Assembly (NCBI GenBank): GCA_001692895.1 | Contig: KV748264.1 | Coordinates: 62,001 to 126,000, forward strand | From: Cenococcum geophilum 1.58 | Lineage: Eukaryota > Ascomycota > Dothideomycetes > Gloniales > Gloniaceae | Length of the DNA stretch: 64,000 bases | Direction of reading: 5' to 3' | Part shown: piece by piece, positions 23,700 to 35,519 of the stretch | How the letters are laid out: the number at the start of each line of letters is the position of its first letter | How positions within the stretch are numbered: position 1 is the first letter of the stretch | Made by a program: the position numbers and the translations under genes | Notes under the pieces: model-generated | The model's database searches: none | What the model was told of the DNA's origin: nothing | The model's input: the letters and a program-made list of their open reading frames with translations, nothing else

Positions 23700-26600
23700 G
23701 GTCCGCCACCTATCTATTATATAGTATAACTATAGCAATATAAACCACCGTCTTATAAGGCCCTTACTAGATAGTCTAAACTTAGAGAAATACTATATCC
23801 TTACTATAATACCTATATATAATTAATATACTGCCCCTAAGGATTCTAGCTCCTATATAAACTAAAAGCAGCCATACGCGTATACTTTATAATTAGTAAG
23901 GCTATTAGCCTATCCTTATAGTTATAGCAGGTAGTTAATCTAAATATTATAGTTATAATAATCTAGATATATAGGGGTCTGGTATAAATTATTAATATAT
24001 ATAACCCTAGGGTTAAAAGTGTCCCATAAATAGAGAATATTATATTAGTAATAAGCTTACTTAAAACTAAAGGCATAGAGTCTATCTTATTAGGAGATAT
24101 AAACCTCTACTACCCGTAGTAGGGGGGTATCTATATTGCTGCTAAATAATAGGTATAATGCTTACTAAAAGCTATAGATACCTAGGGCCTTAAGCTAGCT
24201 ATCCCCTCTAGAGTAATTATATGGCAATAAGGATCCGCTAAAAGTATAATTAACCTTATATTTATAGACGAAGGCCTATACTAGAAACTTAAAAGGTATA
24301 ACCCTAAAGAAGAATAGGCACTTATTTTAGACTATATCCCTATCTAAATACAGCTAGATTTAGACATTAAGGCGTAACTAAATAGTAAAAGATATGTAAT
24401 AAGGATACTTAAGGCAAATAGTTTCCTTAATATAGTTAAATAATAACTTTAAGACCTAAAAGAAATTTACCCAATACTAAATAAGCGAGGCTTATTAGCT
24501 ATCCCTAAGAAAATTAACTAAAGACTAGAAAGGATTTAGGCAGCAATTAAAAATAAGCTAAAAGAGTACTGCCTAGTTTTAAAACCGGGCCCCTACGCGT
24601 AATACGTATAGTCCGTATAATACGCGGTTTTTACAGCTAGCTAATAATAAGTAAGAAGGAAATATATAAGTAGCTATAACCCTAAAGATAAGAGATAATA
24701 CAAAGATATAAGAAACCAGTTAAAGAATACCCTAAAAAAAGAAGTAAGAAATAACTAGAGACGGTTTATAAATAAGTATACTTTTAACCTAAGCCTCCCC
24801 TATAATAAGGGCCTGTAGGCTATAGCAAAATAGGTATAAAAAAAAAAGGTAGGGTAATTAGCAGAAGACCTATACCTACTACCCCTATAAAGAGTAGGGA
24901 AATTATAGGCCACTAATAATAATAATAAGAAGGTAAAGATCCTTATAAAAAGGTTTTCCCCCTAACTAGCTCTAGCAGACCTTAATAATATTATAGGTAA
25001 AATACTGGTAACTTACCTATGGGTTAACAGCAATATAATAACAGAGGAAATAGCTAGAACTATTAGCCGCCTTTTAAATAATATAGTGCTAGGACTAAAT
25101 AGGATTCTAAATAAGGCCTTAAAGACCTATAGACTACTTATAACACCCTAGCTTATAAATATAGCTAGAGCATACTTTACTGTAAGCTACTACCCGCAAC
25201 TTAGAAGATCTATAATAATAGTTATTCTATAAAAAGAAGGTAAAGTAGATTACTTAATCCTAGGAAGCTACCACCCTATTGCCCTAGAAAACACCCTTAG
25301 TAAGATCTTAGAAAAGGTAATAGCGAATTATATAATAGATACGGCTAAGAAATACGCCCTACTACTATAGAGCTAAATAAGGGTAAGAAAGAACCGCTTA
25401 ATACTATTAGTACTTATACTACTTGCTACTACCATTAAATCTATATAGGCGATGCGAAAGGACTTTATAGTATTAATACTTAGCCTAGATATTAGTGGCG
25501 CCTATAATAATATACCCTATAAGCGTCTCCTATATATCCTTAGGGTAAAAGGCTTCCTAGAATAGATTATACAATTTATTTAAGGGTTTATAGGTTAGAA
25601 AGAAATATTACTAGTCTTTAGCGGATACTAGAGCCCCCCTATTATAGTTATAATAGAAATATTATAAGGATTACCCCTCTTACCTATACTCTTTCTTTTC
25701 TTTATAAGCAACCTACTTAACTTCTTTAAGAAAGGGGCGACATAGGGGATAGGCTTTATTAATAATATAAACCTAATTATATACGGGTTAACAGCTATAA
25801 AGAATTATAGAATACTAGAGAAAGCTTATAACACCTATATAAAATAGGCAAGACAATATAGAGTCTAATTCTTACTAGAGAAATACTGGCTAATCTATTT
25901 TATAAGAAAACGCAACCAATTTATAGATCTTTAGTATATAATTTATATCTAAGGCTTTAGGGGTTAACTAGTTTAGGGCTTAAGGGTATTAGGAGTATAA
26001 GTAGATAGTAAGCTCTAGTAGAGCGTATATACGGTATAAGCGGCCTATAAGGGCTAAGTATAGTATATCGCATTATTTAGGATTGTTAATTCTATATAGG
26101 GTCTATGCTTTTAGAGGTTACGCCTACTATATATAACAGTTATCCGGCTAACCATAACGTATAGGTCTAGTATTTGGGCCATTAGAGAATCTAAAAAAGG
26201 CCCCCCTAAATCGCTCCTTAAACTACTCTAAAAGGTCTAAATAGCCTACCTTTAAAGTATAACAGGCGGATATAAGCGAATGGCTACAGCACTACTTAAG
26301 AAGGAAGCTAATATTCCCCCCCTATAACTATATATTAGAGCCGCTGTAATATAAAGGGCGTAAAATAAACGTAACTCTAATATTATAAAGTATATTAAGA
26401 CACGCCTAAATAAACTATAAAGGGACCCTAGGGCGCCTTATAGGAGAATAAACTAATAACCCTAAAGTAGGGAAGACATATTAGAGAAACAGGTAAAGAA
26501 AGTAGAAGAAAAATAGTACTGCTTTAGGGCCCTAGCCTATATAAAGGAGAAAGGGAGACGTATAAGAGGCTAGTAAAAATAATAGTAAGAAAAAAAAGGA

Positions 26601-27140
26601 GCTAAAGTAGAGTATAAAAGAACGCTAGGAAACTATCTACTATAATATAATACTAGTTAGACTAACGCTAAAAAGGTATATAAAAGTTAAAGGTATAGAG
26701 GCTAACTAAGGCAAGAGGAACCTAAGCTGTAGCATAGTTAACGCTATAGGGGGTAAATACTTTAGGGCTCTAAAAAGGCCTAATAAAGGTAGAAAATATA
26801 ATAGCAATACTCTTAAGAATAGGAATAATAGGACTAAAAAACTGGCTCTACTAGGTAGGTGTCCTAGTAGGTAGCCTAAGATATAAATATAGCTGGCTAA
26901 AACAGATACTAAAACACGTAATACTATTATACCCCTTATACACTAACTAAGAAGTAATACTCTTAGTAGCTAGTATAAAGAACTATAATACACTACTCTT
27001 AATATAAAAAGGCCTTAAGGCAGTTACCTAGTAGCTTATTAGCTAAAATATACTAAACCAGTTCTAGGTTATAAAGGAAATAATAATAAAGGGTAGGGGG
27101 GCGAGTAACGGGCGCCCTTTAATAACTCTACAGTAGTAGA
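23700..27140 (+). pseudogene. LINE1 ORF2 relic: endonuclease, RT, RNase H
   Basis: Endonuclease signs: INVYNPRVK (near 23985), ILLGDINLYYP (family LLGDFNxHHP, near 24080) and a LDYIPI stretch (family SDHxPI, near 24330). RT signs: GSYHPIALENTLSKILEKVI (25265-25325), LSLDISGAYNNIPYKRLL (25480-25530, palm motif A), GLPLLPILFLFFISNLLN (near 25665-25720) and GIGFINNINLI (25747-25780), where the family has F(V/I)DD. Distal: KHVILLYPLYTN-like C-terminal cysteine/histidine region near 26910-26950. The stop-riddled text still follows one colinear order. It would nick target DNA and reverse transcribe in place. Confidence 0.85.
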
Positions 27141-27412
27141 ATAAAGTTTACAATACTAGCGCGTCCGTAGGCTTATTACAGCAGCAGTAGTTCCTAAAGA
27201 GGTTAAAAAGTATGGTAGTAGGAGCACTATAGGTAACTTATAGGCGCCTTATAGGCGCCTTATAAGCGAGTCCTAAAAGGCAAAGAGATAGATTACGGGG
27301 TTTTCTTTAATAGAGTTTTCTCCTTATATATATATAAGGAGTAGTCCACGTAGGCCTAATAGGGATCTAAATTAGACGTTAAGTAATAAATTATTATTAT
27401 TAAGTTTACTAA

Positions 27413-28532
27413 TAGCTAAATAATTTTTAAGAAGTAATTAATAAATTAATAGTAGAAATTTACAAATTTTAGAAATCCTTAGATGTCTTATATACTACTA
27501 GGACTTTCCTAGTTTATAATTATAGCAATTTTTTTAGGGTCTATTTTAATTCCGTTATAGGATATAATTAGGCCTAAGTATATAACTTTAGACGCGTAGA
27601 ACTTATATTTCTTAATATCGCATTATAAGCCTACGTCTTGTAGGCGTTTAAGAACCATTTAAACGTGTTTTTAATACTTAGAAAGTAAAGATAAATAGAT
27701 TAAGATATTATTAATATACGCAGTAATAAATATATTAAGGAATTTATAAAGCGTATTATTAATATATTACTAAAATATACCAGAACCGTTCTTTATACTA
27801 AATAGCATTACTAGGTATTTAAAAAGTCCCTATTATATACGGAAAGCTATATACTTTTTATCTCTTTTATAAACATGGATTTAATTAAAGATAGTAACTA
27901 TATTAAGCTTTATAAAGTATTATACTTTTACTAAGTAGTTAAGCGTTTCTTAAAGTAAAGAAATTAGATATTAGTTTTAAATTATAATTATATTTAGGGC
28001 TTAATAATTAATATAGAACCTTAAGCCTCCTTTAGGTTTCTTAATAAATAGTATANNTAAGGCNAATAGTAATTAACTAGNGNNAATAAATCCTTTCTCT
28101 AGGTGCTCTTTAAGGTATTATTATATTATAAGTAGCTCTTCTCGCAATATACTATATAACGGGCTAAACTTTGGCGTTATACTAGGTTTAAGTTCTATCT
28201 TAAAATTATACTCGTCTTAATGCGGGGGTAGTTAGTCTATAAATTGTTTCTTAAACGTATTAATTAGATTATAATATTCTTTAGGTATAAAAGGTTGGGG
28301 GTTAATATATTGCTTTAGTTTTAGCGCCTTCTTAATATCTTTTAGTGTTATAGTAAAGATCTTATAGTCTTATTTTCTTACTTATAAATAAAAGGGTGCA
28401 GCTTATACTATATAAATTTTAAGGGGTTTTAATATATTATCTTCGCATTCTTTACCACGATTAGCAGTTATAACTTTATTATTTTAGTTTAAGGTTTATA
28501 ATAAGGGCAATTTATATTATATTAAATTTAAA
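27413..28532 (-). pseudogene. pol: G3 reverse transcriptase piece
   Basis: Minus reading: KEYYNLINTFKKQFID*LPPH (near 28280-28220), EELLIIQQYLKEHLEKGFI (28150-28090), PILFIKKPKGGLRFYINY*ALN (28060-27990), QGLFKYLVMLFSIKNGSGIF (near 27830-27780) and YINNILIYLYFLS (near 27720; family YIDDILIYS). The order and wording are standard Ty3/Gypsy RT. Both catalytic Asp read Asn. Ambiguous bases lie at 28056-28083. The piece sits exactly between the two LINE target duplications. Confidence 0.85.
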
Positions 28533-28799
28533 TAGTTATATATATAATAATAATTAATAATAATTCATTGCTTAACGTCCAATTTGGATCCCTATTGGGC
28601 CCACGCAGACTACTCCTTATTTATATATAGGGAGAAAACTCTATTTAAGAAAAATGAGAAAACCCCGTGATCTATCTCCCCGCCTTTTGGGACTCACCTA
28701 CTTAGCGCCTATAAGTCGCCTATAGTGCTCTACTACCTTACTGTTTAACCTTTTTAGGAACCACTACTGCCGTAACAAGCCTACGGACGCGCTAGTATT

Positions 28800-31700
28800 A
28801 TAAACTATTACTCTACTACTGTAGAGTTACTAGNGGGCACCTACTNCTCGCCCCCTTACCTTTTATTACTATTTCCCTTGCAACCTAGAACTAATTTAGC
28901 ATATTTTAACTAATAAGCTACTAGGTAACCGCCTTAAGGCCTTTTTATATTAAGAGCAGTATATTATAGTTCTCTATACTAGCTACTAAGAGCATTATTT
29001 CTTAATTAGTGCGTAGGGGGCATAGTAGTATTACATGTTTTAGTATCTATTTTAGCCAGCTATATTTATATCTTAGGCTACCTACTAGGATACTTACCCA
29101 GTAAAGCCAATCTTTTAGTCCTATTATTCCTATTCTTAAGAGTATTGCTATTATATTTTCTACCTTTATTAGGCCTTCTTAGAGCCCTTAGGTATTTACC
29201 CCCTATAGCGTTAACTATACTATAGCTTAGGTTTNTCTTNCNTAAGTTAGCCTCTATACCTTTAACTNCTATTTNCCTCTNNAGCGTTAGTCCAACNAGT
29301 ATTATATTACGGTAGATGGTTTCCTAGCGTTCTTATATATTCTACTTTAGCTCCTTTTTTTTATCTTACTATTATCTTTACTAACCTCTTACGCATCTCC
29401 CTTCCTCCTTTATATAGGCCTAGGCCCTAAAGCGGTACTATTCTTTTTCTGCTTTCTTTACCTGTTTCTTTAATATCTCTTCCCTACTTTAGGGTTATTG
29501 GTTTATTCTCCTATAGGGCACCCTAGGGTCCCTCTATAGTTTACTTAGACGTATCTTAATATACTTTATAATATTAGAGTTACGTTTATTTTACGTTCTT
29601 TATATTACAGCGGCTTTAATATATAACTATAGGGGGGGAATATTAGATTCCTTCTTAAGCAGTACTGTGGCCGTTCGCTTATACCCGCCTATAATACTCT
29701 AAAGGCAGGCTATCTAGACCTTTTAAAGTAGTTTAAGGAGTAATTTAAGGGGGCCCTTTTTAGTTTCTCTAATGGCCTAAATACTAGATCTATATATTAT
29801 AGTTGGCCGGATAACTGCTATATATAGTAGGCGTAACCTCTAAAAGCATGGACCCTATATAAAATTAATAATCCTAGATAAAGCAATAAATTGTGCTTAG
29901 CCTTTATGGGCTACTTATGCCGTATATACGCTCTACTGGAGCTTACTATCTACCTATACTCCTAATACCCTTAGGCCCTAAACTGGTTAACCCCTAAAGC
30001 CTTAGATGCGAATTATATACTAAAGATCTATAGATTAGTTGCGTTTTCTTATAAAATAGATTAGCTAGTATTTCTCTAGTAAAAATTAGACTCTATAACA
30101 TTTTACCTATTCTATATAAGTATTATAAGCTTTCTCTAGTGTTCTGTAATTCTTTATAGCTATTAGCCCATATATAATTAGGTTTGTATTATTAACGAAG
30201 CCTATCCCCTAGGTTGCCCCTTCCTTAAAGGAGTTAAGCAGGTTACTTATAAAGAAAAGAAAAAGTATAGGCAAGAGGGGTAATCCTTATAGTATTTCTG
30301 TTATAACTATAATAGGGGGGCTCTAGTATCCGCTAAAGACTAGTAATATTTCTTTCTGGCCTATAAATCCTTAGATAAATTATATAATCTATTCTAAAAA
30401 GCCCTTTACCCTAAGGATATATAGGAGACGCTTATAGGGTATATTATTATAGGCACCACTAATATCTAGGCTAAGCATTAATACTATAAAGTCCTTTCGC
30501 ATCGCCTATACAGATTTAATAGTGGTAGCGAGTAGCGTAAGTGCTAATAGTGTTAAGTGGTTCTTTCTTGCCCCTATTTAGCTTTATAGTAGTAGGGCGT
30601 ATTCCTCTACCGTATCTACTATATATTCCGCTATTACCCTTTTTAAGATCTTATTAAGGGTGTTTTCTAAGGCAATAGGGCGGTAGCTTCCTGGGATTAA
30701 GTAGTCTGCTTTACCTTCTTTTTATAGGATAACTGTTGTTATAGATCTTCCGAGTTACAGGTAGTAGCCTATAGTAAAGTATACTCTGGCTATATCTATA
30801 AGCTAAGGTACTATAAGTGGCCTATAAGTTTTTAGGGCCTTATTTGGAATCCTATCTAGTCCTAGTACTATATTATTTAAAAGGCGGCTAATAGTCCTAG
30901 CCATTTCCTTTATTATTATATTGCTATTAACCTATAGGCAAGTTACTGGTGTTTTGCCTATAATATTACTAAGGTCTACTAGAGCTAGTTAAGGGAAGAA
31001 CCTTTCTATAAGGATCTTTACCTTCTTATTATTATTATTTATGGCCTATAATTCTCCTACTCTTTATAGGGGTGGTAGGTATAAGTCTTCTGCTAAACGC
31101 CCTACCTTTTTCTTTACCTATTTTGCTATAGCCTAAAGGCCCTTATTATAGGGGAGGCTTGGGTTAGAAGTATGCTTATTTATAAACCGTCTCTAGTTAT
31201 TCCTTGCTTCTTTTTTTAGGGTATTCTTTAGCTAGTTTCTTATATCTTTATATTATCTCTTATCTTTAGGGTTATAGCTGCTTATATATTTCCTTCTTAC
31301 TTATTATTAGCTAGTAACTAAAACTGCGTATTATATAGACTATATATATTGCGTATAGGGGCCTAGTTTTAAAATTGGGCAGTGCTCTTTTAGCCTATTT
31401 TTAATTACTGCCTAGATCCTTTCTAGTCTTTAGTTAATTTCCTTAGGGGTGGCCAATAAGCCTTACTTATTTAGTATTAGGTGGATTTCTTCTAGGTTTT
31501 AAAGTTATTATTTAACTATATTAAGGAAACTATTTATCTTAAGCTTCCTTATTACATATCTTTTTCTATTTAGTTGCGCTTTAGTATTTAGGTCTAGCTA
31601 TATCTAAATAGGGATATAGTCTAAGGTAAATGCTTATTCTTCTTTAGGGTTATACCTTTTAAGTCTCTAGTATAGGCCTTTATCTATAAATATAAGGTTA

Positions 31701-32240
31701 ATTATACTTTTAGTGGTGCTTTATTACCATATAATTGCTCCTATAGGGGTGGCTAGCTTAAGGCCCTAGATATTTATAGCTCTTAGTAGGCACTCTAACT
31801 ATTAATCTACAGCAATATGGATACCCCCCCACTATAGGTAGTAGAGGTTTATATCTCCTAGTAGAATAGACTCTATACCTTTGGTTTTTAGTAAGCTTAT
31901 TACTAATATAATATTCTCTGTTTATAGGACCCCTTTAACCTTAAGGTTATACACATTAATAATTTATACCGGTCCCCTATATATTTGGATTATTATAACT
32001 ATAGTATCTAGGTTAACTGCCTGCTATAACTATAAGGATAGGCTAATAGCCTTACTAATTATAAAGCACACGTATATGGCTGCTTTTGGTTTATATAGGA
32101 GCTGGAATCCTTAAGGGCAGTATATTAATTGTATAAAGGTATTATAATACAGTTCTTATATAGTAAGGATATAGTGTTTTTCTAGGTTTAGACTATCTAG
32201 TAGGGGCCTTATAAGGCGGTGGTTTATATTGCCGTAGTTA
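28800..32240 (-). pseudogene. LINE2 ORF2 relic: endonuclease, RT, RNase H
   Basis: Same domain order as LINE1 ORF2. The active-site strip reads GIGFVNNTN (minus, 30220-30190; family FVDDTN), and the palm motif LSLDISGAYNNIPYKRLL lies near 30470-30415. Endonuclease wording LLGDINLYY lies near 31870-31840. Text is closely similar to LINE1 but with a different set of transitions. Ambiguous bases at 28834-28846 and 29235-29298 fall in the C-terminal part. Plus-strand open stretches at 31881-32114 and 32350-32637 are antisense shadows. Confidence 0.85.
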
Positions 32241-32499
32241 TACTATATAATGGATAGGTGGCGGACCCCCAGTAAGGGTCCTTTGACTTTTTTTTATTTC
32301 TTACTTCTTCTATTTCCACTTTCTTTAGAATATTTAGAGCTTCTATCTCTTGTGTTTATACCCTAGTTACTGCTTATTTTATATAGAGCTTTCTATTCCT
32401 ATATCTTATATTCCTATTAGCGCTTTTATATCTAAATCTGTTATTATTACTGGTTCTTCCCCTATTCTTACTAGTCGGCTATATACCCTTTATAGGTTG

Positions 32500-33620
32500 G
32501 CTGCGAATGTTATATTTATCGTATTAAGTCTAATTCTTAATTATCCTAGTCTTAAGCCTACTGTCGCTGTTTATAGGGGTCTCCCTACGGGGCGTCCTCT
32601 CCCTTATGTCCCCTGTAACTCTTATATCCCTAATTAGTCTAGTAATATCGCATGGCGTCGCTTCTGGCCCGTTAAGGCTTGGGATAGCTGGCCTAGCCCT
32701 TTAGTGTTAAAGGTAGGAAACGCTAGGAAGGCGCCTGCGTTCCCCTAGCTTATTACCTATTATTTCTATTTATATAACCTAGTATACAGTTATTCCCGCA
32801 ACTGTTAAGCCCTTACCTTTCGTCTCCTATATTTAATGCAGTTTTCTCTCTCCTATGCCTTATATATACTTCGGTGGCAGTTTACGCATTTTGTTTAGTC
32901 TTAATTTAAGTAATATCTTATATTGTAGGGGCCTATACAGTGGCCGTAGTACACCTGTGCTATGTATATAGATTAGGTATATCCCCATTATATATAGCGA
33001 TAGTATTATTTTAGGCGTAGTCTATAGTTGTAGAGCCTTATATTATATATAAGGCCATTTATAATTATTCCTTTTTGGATAAAGAGTTTTTATATTCTTA
33101 GTGTGTATATATGCTAATAATAAGGGAGCTATGCGTTTGTCTGGCGTCTCCCTAGCGAGTTTCTAGCAACCCTTATATCCTCTTATTATTCTCATTATAT
33201 ACTTAGTTTGCATTTTCCTGTTAAAGCTATTAGATTTAGGTGATTTCGAGTCCTAATATAAGGCGTTCCGTTTGTCTTACTATCTCCTATATAATTGCTA
33301 TATTGTCCGCCTAGCGTCCCTTTTCTACCCTAAGGCTTATAGAAACCACTAGGACTTTAACTAGGTAATTCTTATAGAGTACTTTTATGCCAATACGTTC
33401 TCCTAGCCTATCCCCTACCCTTACGGCTTGTTCCTTTACCTATTAGTCCTTTAGGGTAACTCTAATATCTCCGCTCTTAAGGTGTCGGACTATAACAGCG
33501 TTGTAGACCTCTTTATATATCTCTATAAGGACTTCTATTTCTAATTATCCCCTAAGCCCCTCTACTTGTTCTATATTTAGTTATATTATAATTATATACC
33601 CGGTTGTTAACTTAAGGGGG
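32500..33620 (-). pseudogene. LINE2 ORF1 (gag-like) relic
   Basis: The minus reading parallels LINE1 ORF1: ...LKSGDIRVTLKD (near 33490-33455), VKEQAVRVGDRLGERIGIKV (near 33430-33370). Composition is less AT-rich than LINE1 in places. No certain start codon could be chosen. Confidence 0.6.
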
Positions 33621-34627
33621 GTAGGTTCCCTATGCTGTAAAAGCGCAGCTACGGCGGCCTAGGTGCGGTTCGCCGGTAAGGGGGGGTTATACTTATTTTT
33701 AATTTTGCTTAGCTATTAGAGGATTTAATTAAGGGTTTACTAGAGGGGTACCTAAGGTTCGCTAAACTAGCGGAGCTATTCTACTAGCTATATTAGTTTG
33801 TTATAGCTAACGGTTACTCCCCTATAATTTTAGATACTAGACGCGTCTAATAGGCTTTGTATTTTATTAGATGCCTTCTTAATAGAGGTATTTCCGCTTT
33901 ATAGTATGGTATTCGCCTATCTTTATTATAGAGGGCTATTGCTAGGCGTAGTTCTAGCGGTCACGCGCGAGTACGAGCTACCGTCGTTTGTAGGTAGTTA
34001 TATATTAGCTATAATATAGTAGAGTTCAACATACCTACTTATCCAGGCCTCTACCCTAGTTTTTAGTGGCTTATTCCTACCTTTAGGCGTCACTACCTCT
34101 ACGGTTAAAGCCGGGCTAAAACCTCTCCCGCCTAAGTAACTCCTATTTACTCCTTAAGTATATCTTACCGGCGTGCCGCCCTAAAGGCGAACGGTTCCGT
34201 CTATTAATATACCGACACGCGCATCTATTCTCTTAAGCCACGTAGCAGTCTCTCTAGCTAGGGTGTAATCCTGCCTGCCTACTAAGTGCATTAAGGGTTA
34301 GAGCCTAGCTAAGGGGTAAAGTCCTTAGAGCCAGCAGTGGCTGCTACATACTACGCCCTATAGGAGGCTAGTAGTAGTATAGGGGCGTAATACCCTATAC
34401 TACTGCCAGTTCCCGTTTCGCGTTGCCTATAAGAGTCTCCTTATAATAGGCCGACTATGTCTTATAGGAGGGGGCCATAGACTAGGTCCCGTGCCAGGCA
34501 ACCTACTCCCCCCTCTCCTACTAACTAAGCTTATGTCCCCCCTTCCTATAAGCTAGCCTATATCTTTAACTGTTAAGACCTTATCTAACTAGCCTATGTT
34601 TCCCCTACAGCCTCCCCTATATATATG

Positions 34628-35065
34628 TATTAGGTTACATACACCACGCCTATTAAGACCCTTCTATGAGTCGCCTTATACATATACGTCAGGTTGCGTG
34701 CACTACGCCTATTAAGACCCTCCTATGAGTTACCTAGTTAAACGCCATGGGGCCGTCAAAGCTAGCCTGTGTTTCCACTACCTAGAGCTTTACCCGTGTT
34801 TCCACCTTATTAAGCCGTCTAGTCGCCGTCGCGTCGCCATCGCGTTGCTGTTGCGTCGCCGCGTTGCTGTCTTCCAGGTCGCGCGCACCACGCCTATTAA
34901 GACCCTTTTTTAAGTCACCTAAGTGTACCGGATACCAGATAGGCCTTTGTAGAGGGGCCTTAATAAGTTCTCTAGGTAGGGCCTTAATAAGTTCTTTATG
35001 GTGGCCTTGGGGCCTTAACAGGTTTCGTATAAGATATCTATAACGCGTTAACCTTAATAAGTTCT
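34628..35065 (-). repeat. Tandem repeats in the LINE2 5' region
   Basis: A unit of about 45 bp containing cacgcctattaagacccttc occurs at about 34645, 34705 and 34888. A second unit, ccttaataagttct, occurs at about 34963, 34986 and 35053, with a variant ccttaacaggttt at about 35015. Repeated 5' units of this kind act as internal promoters in some LINEs; that role is only an inference here. Confidence 0.6.
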
Positions 35066-35254
35066 TATAAAAAGAGGTTCCCTATGCCCTTACCGCGTTC
35101 CTTTGCGATCTTAGAGCTAGTGTAAGCCTAAGGGTATCCTGTTATACGACTAGGACGCGTCTACGTTAACTAACTAGATAATAAGGCTAGTTTCGGGCCT
35201 GGCTATGAGCCAGGTAGTCGTATATCGGGTGGTTTTTGTATCCCAGTATCCCTT

Positions 35255-35500
35255 AATAGGCCTCCCTAGGTGGTAAGGCAAGAGCCTCATACGGAGGCAG
35301 TGAGGCTCCTAGTGTTGTTGAGGGCGATGCTTTGTACGGTGGTACGCGTCGCAAGCTTAACACCACAGAATCGCGACGACAGCGCGCTGCACGCGCTGCG
35401 ACGGCTCCCTACCATCGCCTCTGCACTTAGCCATCAAAAGGAACGATTTCCTGATAATGTTTCCACCCGCGGCAACGTGGACGCGTGTAGTAGGGCTTTG
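35255..35500. other. Little-mutated GC-rich patch at the LINE2 5' end
   Basis: CA and TG dinucleotides are common (ttagccatcaaaaggaacga, aatgtttccacccgcggcaa), unlike flanking DNA. It begins with a small inverted repeat GCCTCA...TGAGGC (35285-35307). It is immediately inside the target duplication, so it belongs to the LINE or was acquired by it. Confidence 0.55.
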
Positions 35501-35519
35501 TGGGCTAGTTATATATATA

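Larger units (their letters stand above)
21850..27396 (+). mobile_element. Tad1-type LINE copy 1 (5' truncated)
   Basis: The bounds come from a 15-bp target duplication TTATTAAGTTTACTA at 21834-21848 and 27397-27411, which lies in the G3 RT/RNase H junction. The element ends in an (ATT)n tail after a 3' block shared with LINE2 and the fragment at 12840. It contains ORF1 and ORF2 (endonuclease, reverse transcriptase, RNase H) relics. Compared with LINE2 it lacks roughly 1.4 kb at the 5' side, as expected from abortive reverse transcription. It lies opposite in orientation to G3. Confidence 0.9.
28547..35505 (-). mobile_element. Tad1-type LINE copy 2 (near full length)
   Basis: Target duplication TAGTTATATATATA at 28533-28546 and 35506-35519 bounds it. 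The 3' end (28547-28625, minus sense) repeats the LINE1 3' block and (TTA)n tail. It is about 6.96 kb and extends some 1.4 kb further 5' than LINE1, so it may be close to full length. It interrupts G3 between protease and RT. LINE1 and LINE2 point at each other, 3' ends about 1.15 kb apart. Confidence 0.9.
33620..35505 (-). other. LINE2 5' region
   Basis: The region is more GC-rich than the rest of the window and much of it has no counterpart in LINE1. The part from 34020 to 33620 aligns with LINE1 21985-22320. The remainder holds the tandem repeats at 34628-35065 and a little-mutated patch at 35255-35500. I see no open frame that looks real on minus; it is probably 5' untranslated and promoter sequence. 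Confidence 0.5.

Noticed and set aside
31881..32637. Open stretches on plus at 31881-32114 and 32350-32637
   Set aside because: Antisense to LINE2 endonuclease and ORF1/ORF2 relics.
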